DNA of 64,000 nt, taken from NCBI GenBank assembly GCA_000702845.1, contig JNKK01000008.1, forward strand, positions 1-64,000, in the 5' to 3' direction. The position numbers and the translations under genes were made by a program. The stretch is from Lachnospiraceae bacterium FE2018. GTDB taxonomy: Bacteria; Bacillota; Clostridia; Lachnospirales; Lachnospiraceae. Shown here one piece after another: positions 61,654 through 64,000 of the stretch; within the stretch, counting starts at the first letter, position 1; each line of letters starts with the position of its first letter. A model generated the notes under the pieces. That model was given only the letters and a program-made list of their open reading frames with translations. It did not search any database and was not told the origin of the DNA.

Positions 61654-62919
61654 TTACTTCTGATACTTCTGTGCTCTCACAAATGCTTCTACCCCGTCAG
61701 CAATTCCCTTCGCCATCTTTTTCTGCATGGCTGCATTTGACATTGCGCGGTCTTCGGACGGGTTTGAGAGAAATCCCATCTCGAGGAAACACGTCGGAAC
61801 CTTGCTCCAGTTCAAGCCGCTCAGATCATCACGCTCGATCACTCCGATCTTCCGGAACCCTGTTGCTTTAACATATGCGTTGATCACCTTTGTGGCCAGC
61901 TGCTTATTCACCGCATATCTGCTCCCGCTGAATGGATTCGATGATGTATTGCAGATTGTGTGCGCACCGCTTGAAGAAGCGCCGTCTGCATCAGCGTGCA
62001 ATATCACATATGCGGAGGAATTCGCCTTATTGGCCTTCTTTGCGCGCTGGCTGTTGCTGAGATTTACATCATGGGATGTACGGGTCAGTTTTACCTTGAA
62101 TCCGCGGGACTCCAGTTCTTTCTGAAGCAGTTTTGCGATTTCCAGTGTCAGAACATATTCATCTTTGCGGGTTGCGACACCCTGCGCGCCGCCGGTCACC
62201 TTTGCCTTCGTGGAACCTGCCCCGGGTCCGATCGGCTCATGGCTTGTATTGGCATTGCGCTGATGTCCCGCGTCAATTGTAATGACCGTCTGTTTCAGTT
62301 TCCCGGTCGTCTCATTGAATGTATACCACTTACCCTCGCTTCTGTAATTCTCCCGGCGTCTTCCCTTCCGGTCATAGTAGCAGGTTTTATCCTTGCCCGG
62401 GATCTCAATTTTCGCGCTGACTGTCATCGCACCGGTCGTTCTGTCAAAGTAATACCAGTACTTTCCGATTTTCTTTTCGCCCCTGACACGGCGTCCCTTT
62501 TTATTAAAGTAACAGGTTCTGCCGTCCTCCATTTTCACGAAATCCTTCACCGTCATGGCATAGGTTTTCGGAGCAAAATAATACCAGTATTTTCCGATCT
62601 GTACCTCGCCGGATACCGCGTGTCCCTCGGAATCATAATAGCAGGTCTTGGTTTTTTTCTTCTTTTTAATCTCCTGAAATCCGTCTTTGACCGCCTCTCC
62701 GGTGTCTTTGTCAAAATAGTACCAGAAGCCCTCGATCTTCTTCGCGCCTGTCACCATTTTCCCGGCGGCATAATATTTCGAATGTGTGCTGTCCCATCCA
62801 TCCGGTACCGGATCCGCCTTAACACTGACAACAGCATTCATTACAGTCAAAACCAGCAGTATCACTGTCATTCCGTATGTTATACAGGAACGGATCCTCT
62901 TCAAAACCCCTTCTCTCAT
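61654..62919 (-). CDS. Wall-repeat N-acetylmuramoyl-L-alanine amidase
   Basis: 421 residues. A signal peptide (1-35) is followed by about six wall-binding repeats (GFWYYFDKDTGEAV, GKYWYYFAP, GKYWYYFDRTTGAM). The C-terminal amidase_3 domain (about 225-420) has ITIDAGHQRNANT, KLTRTSHDVNLSNSQRAKKAN, SSAYVILHADADGA and FLEMGFLSNPSEDR, with the zinc His/Glu pattern. It cleaves the amide bond of peptidoglycan stems. A GGAGAGGAGG site precedes the ATG. It lies between glnS and the NlpC-type gene. Confidence 0.92.
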   Translation of the reverse strand: MREGVLKRIRSCITYGMTVILLVLTVMNAVVSVKADPVPDGWDSTHSKYYAAGKMVTGAKKIEGFWYYFDKDTGEAVKDGFQEIKKKKKTKTCYYDSEGHAVSGEVQIGKYWYYFAPKTYAMTVKDFVKMEDGRTCYFNKKGRRVRGEKKIGKYWYYFDRTTGAMTVSAKIEIPGKDKTCYYDRKGRRRENYRSEGKWYTFNETTGKLKQTVITIDAGHQRNANTSHEPIGPGAGSTKAKVTGGAQGVATRKDEYVLTLEIAKLLQKELESRGFKVKLTRTSHDVNLSNSQRAKKANKANSSAYVILHADADGASSSGAHTICNTSSNPFSGSRYAVNKQLATKVINAYVKATGFRKIGVIERDDLSGLNWSKVPTCFLEMGFLSNPSEDRAMSNAAMQKKMAKGIADGVEAFVRAQKYQK

Positions 62920-62956
62920 ATTAACGCCTCCTCTCCTGACCGCTCAGCCGGTCTGT

Positions 62957-64000
62957 TCAGTTTCCCTTCGGCAGCTTAAATGAACTCTTTAATGACACAA
63001 CTCTGCCGAAAACCGGTCTGCCCGGTTCCGAAAGTTTTGCATCCGCATTGAAGAATCCGTTCCGGACAAACTGATATGTATCATATGCTTTGGCATCCGC
63101 GAGCGCGGGCTCCAGATAGCAGTGCTCCATGATCTTCAGAGAATCCGGATTCAGATTCATAGAACCGTCTTCGTTATACACACCCTTCTCTTCGTCAATC
63201 AGGTTCTCATACAGACGGCATTCTGCTTCAAATGCTGTCGGAGCGGCAACCCAGTGAATCGTTCCCTTTACCTTGCGTCCGTCCGGACTTTCTCCGCCGC
63301 GGCTCGCAGGATCATAGGTGCAGTGAATCACGGTAACATTGCCGTCGGCATCCTTTTCAATATCCGTACACTTCACAAAATACGCGTACATCAGGCGCAC
63401 TTCATTGCCCGGGTACATGCGGAAATACTTGCGGGGCGGATTTTCCATAAAATCTTCCCGCTCAATATAGAGTTCCTTCGCAAACGGAATCTTCCGGCTG
63501 CCAAGCGCTTCGTTATCCTTGTTGTTCGGCGCGTCCAGATATTCAACCTGACCGTCCGGATAATTGTCAATTACAAGTTTGACCGGATCCAGAACTGCCA
63601 TCATACGCGGTGCTTTCAGTTTCAGATCATCACGGATACAGAACTCCAGCTGCGCGTAATCGACGGAACTGTTGGCCTTTGCAACACCGCAGAGTTCCAC
63701 AAAACGCTGAATGGATTCCGGGGTGTAGCCGCGGCGTTTCAGCGCCGCAATTGTAACGAGGCGCGGATCATCCCATCCGTCGACAACACCGTCTGCCACA
63801 AGCTTCTTAATGTAGCGCTTTCCGGTCACAACATTGGTCAGATAAAGTTTTGCAAATTCGATCTGCCGCGGCGTTGAAGGATAATGCATATCATCTGCCG
63901 TCTCACGGATCGACCAGTCATACAGCGGTCTGTGGTCCTCGAACTCAAGGGTACAGATAGAATGTGTGATTCCCTCAATCGCATCTTCGATCGGATGTGC
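62957..64000 (-). CDS. glnS: Glutaminyl-tRNA synthetase (C-terminal part, cut by window edge)
   Basis: The frame is open to the right edge and gives 347 residues of the C-terminal part. It begins AHPIEDAIEGITHSICTLEF, which is the catalytic-core pattern 'THS.CTLEFEDHRPLYDW' of GlnRS, and continues with RRGYTPESIQRFVE and the anticodon-binding domain to KSSFKLPKGN. GlnRS is the minority route in Firmicutes, since many use GatCAB instead. It is the first gene of the minus-strand run that continues into the amidases. The N-terminal third lies outside the window. Confidence 0.94.
   Translation of the reverse strand, partial: AHPIEDAIEGITHSICTLEFEDHRPLYDWSIRETADDMHYPSTPRQIEFAKLYLTNVVTGKRYIKKLVADGVVDGWDDPRLVTIAALKRRGYTPESIQRFVELCGVAKANSSVDYAQLEFCIRDDLKLKAPRMMAVLDPVKLVIDNYPDGQVEYLDAPNNKDNEALGSRKIPFAKELYIEREDFMENPPRKYFRMYPGNEVRLMYAYFVKCTDIEKDADGNVTVIHCTYDPASRGGESPDGRKVKGTIHWVAAPTAFEAECRLYENLIDEEKGVYNEDGSMNLNPDSLKIMEHCYLEPALADAKAYDTYQFVRNGFFNADAKLSEPGRPVFGRVVSLKSSFKLPKGN

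Overview
The window looks like chromosomal DNA of a low-to-mid GC Firmicute of class Clostridia, most likely Lachnospiraceae or a close relative. The evidence is the gene orders asp23-nusB-xseA-xseB and murC-dnaD-dnaC-prs, the paired ADP-glucose pyrophosphorylases glgC-glgD followed by spoVG, a sufCBDSU operon, a dlt operon and wall-binding 'GKYWYYF' repeats. No phage, transposase, tRNA, rRNA or CRISPR array was found. Most genes are on the minus strand.

Layout. 1-2.9 kb: xseB (cut by the window edge), xseA, nusB and asp23, with an exact 53-bp tandem repeat array between xseA and xseB. 2.9-7.8 kb: prfC, an acetyltransferase, a YbaK-type deacylase, an AlsT-type symporter and a YdcF-type membrane protein. 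7.9-14.0 kb: a stand-alone URO-D-type protein, a nitroreductase, a flavodoxin-ferredoxin protein, rubrerythrin (plus strand) and a MATE-AraC pair. 14.2-16.4 kb: a STAS protein, RidA and a leucine-rich-repeat protein. 15.0-19.4 kb: a DUF2201/VWA protein, a MoxR-type AAA ATPase and the LRR protein, packed as one operon. 19.4-22.5 kb: signal peptidase I, a membrane protein with a degenerate GGDEF domain, a sigma-70-like protein fused to a membrane anchor and an outside domain, and two small membrane proteins. 22.7-29.4 kb: YihY, an RsmF-type methyltransferase, a Kv-type potassium channel, SpoVG, GlgD and GlgC. 29.7-34.4 kb: murC, dnaD, dnaC and prs on the plus strand. 34.5-49.2 kb: polysaccharide deacetylase, mntP, rpoC, rpoB, an FKBP/trigger-factor-like lipoprotein, a NodB-like protein that has lost its metal site, DUF1934 and murI. 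50-64 kb: sufCBDSU, a dlt operon in the order D-B-A-C, two wall-repeat lytic enzymes and the 3' part of glnS.

How the genes work together. The 59-63 kb block is a cell-wall unit: D-alanylation of teichoic acid next to enzymes whose repeats probably bind wall polymers. The 50-55 kb block builds Fe-S clusters. glgC and glgD make ADP-glucose for glycogen.

Three things do not fit a standard annotation. (1) A structured element of about 128 bp occurs twice, between sufB and sufD and between dltB and dltA, each time 20-25 nt after a stop codon and in the same orientation. The copies are about 90% identical, and their main differences replace one stem with another that still pairs. (2) A tandem array with an exact 53-bp period of imperfect GCATGC hairpins separates xseA from xseB. 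(3) A compact operon encodes a sigma factor apparently tethered to the membrane, with an inactive-looking GGDEF protein, a signal peptidase and two small membrane proteins, and sits directly upstream of an AAA/VWA/LRR module. Starts were moved from the longest frame wherever a clear ribosome binding site decided the matter. All identifications come from reading the sequence, not from database searches.
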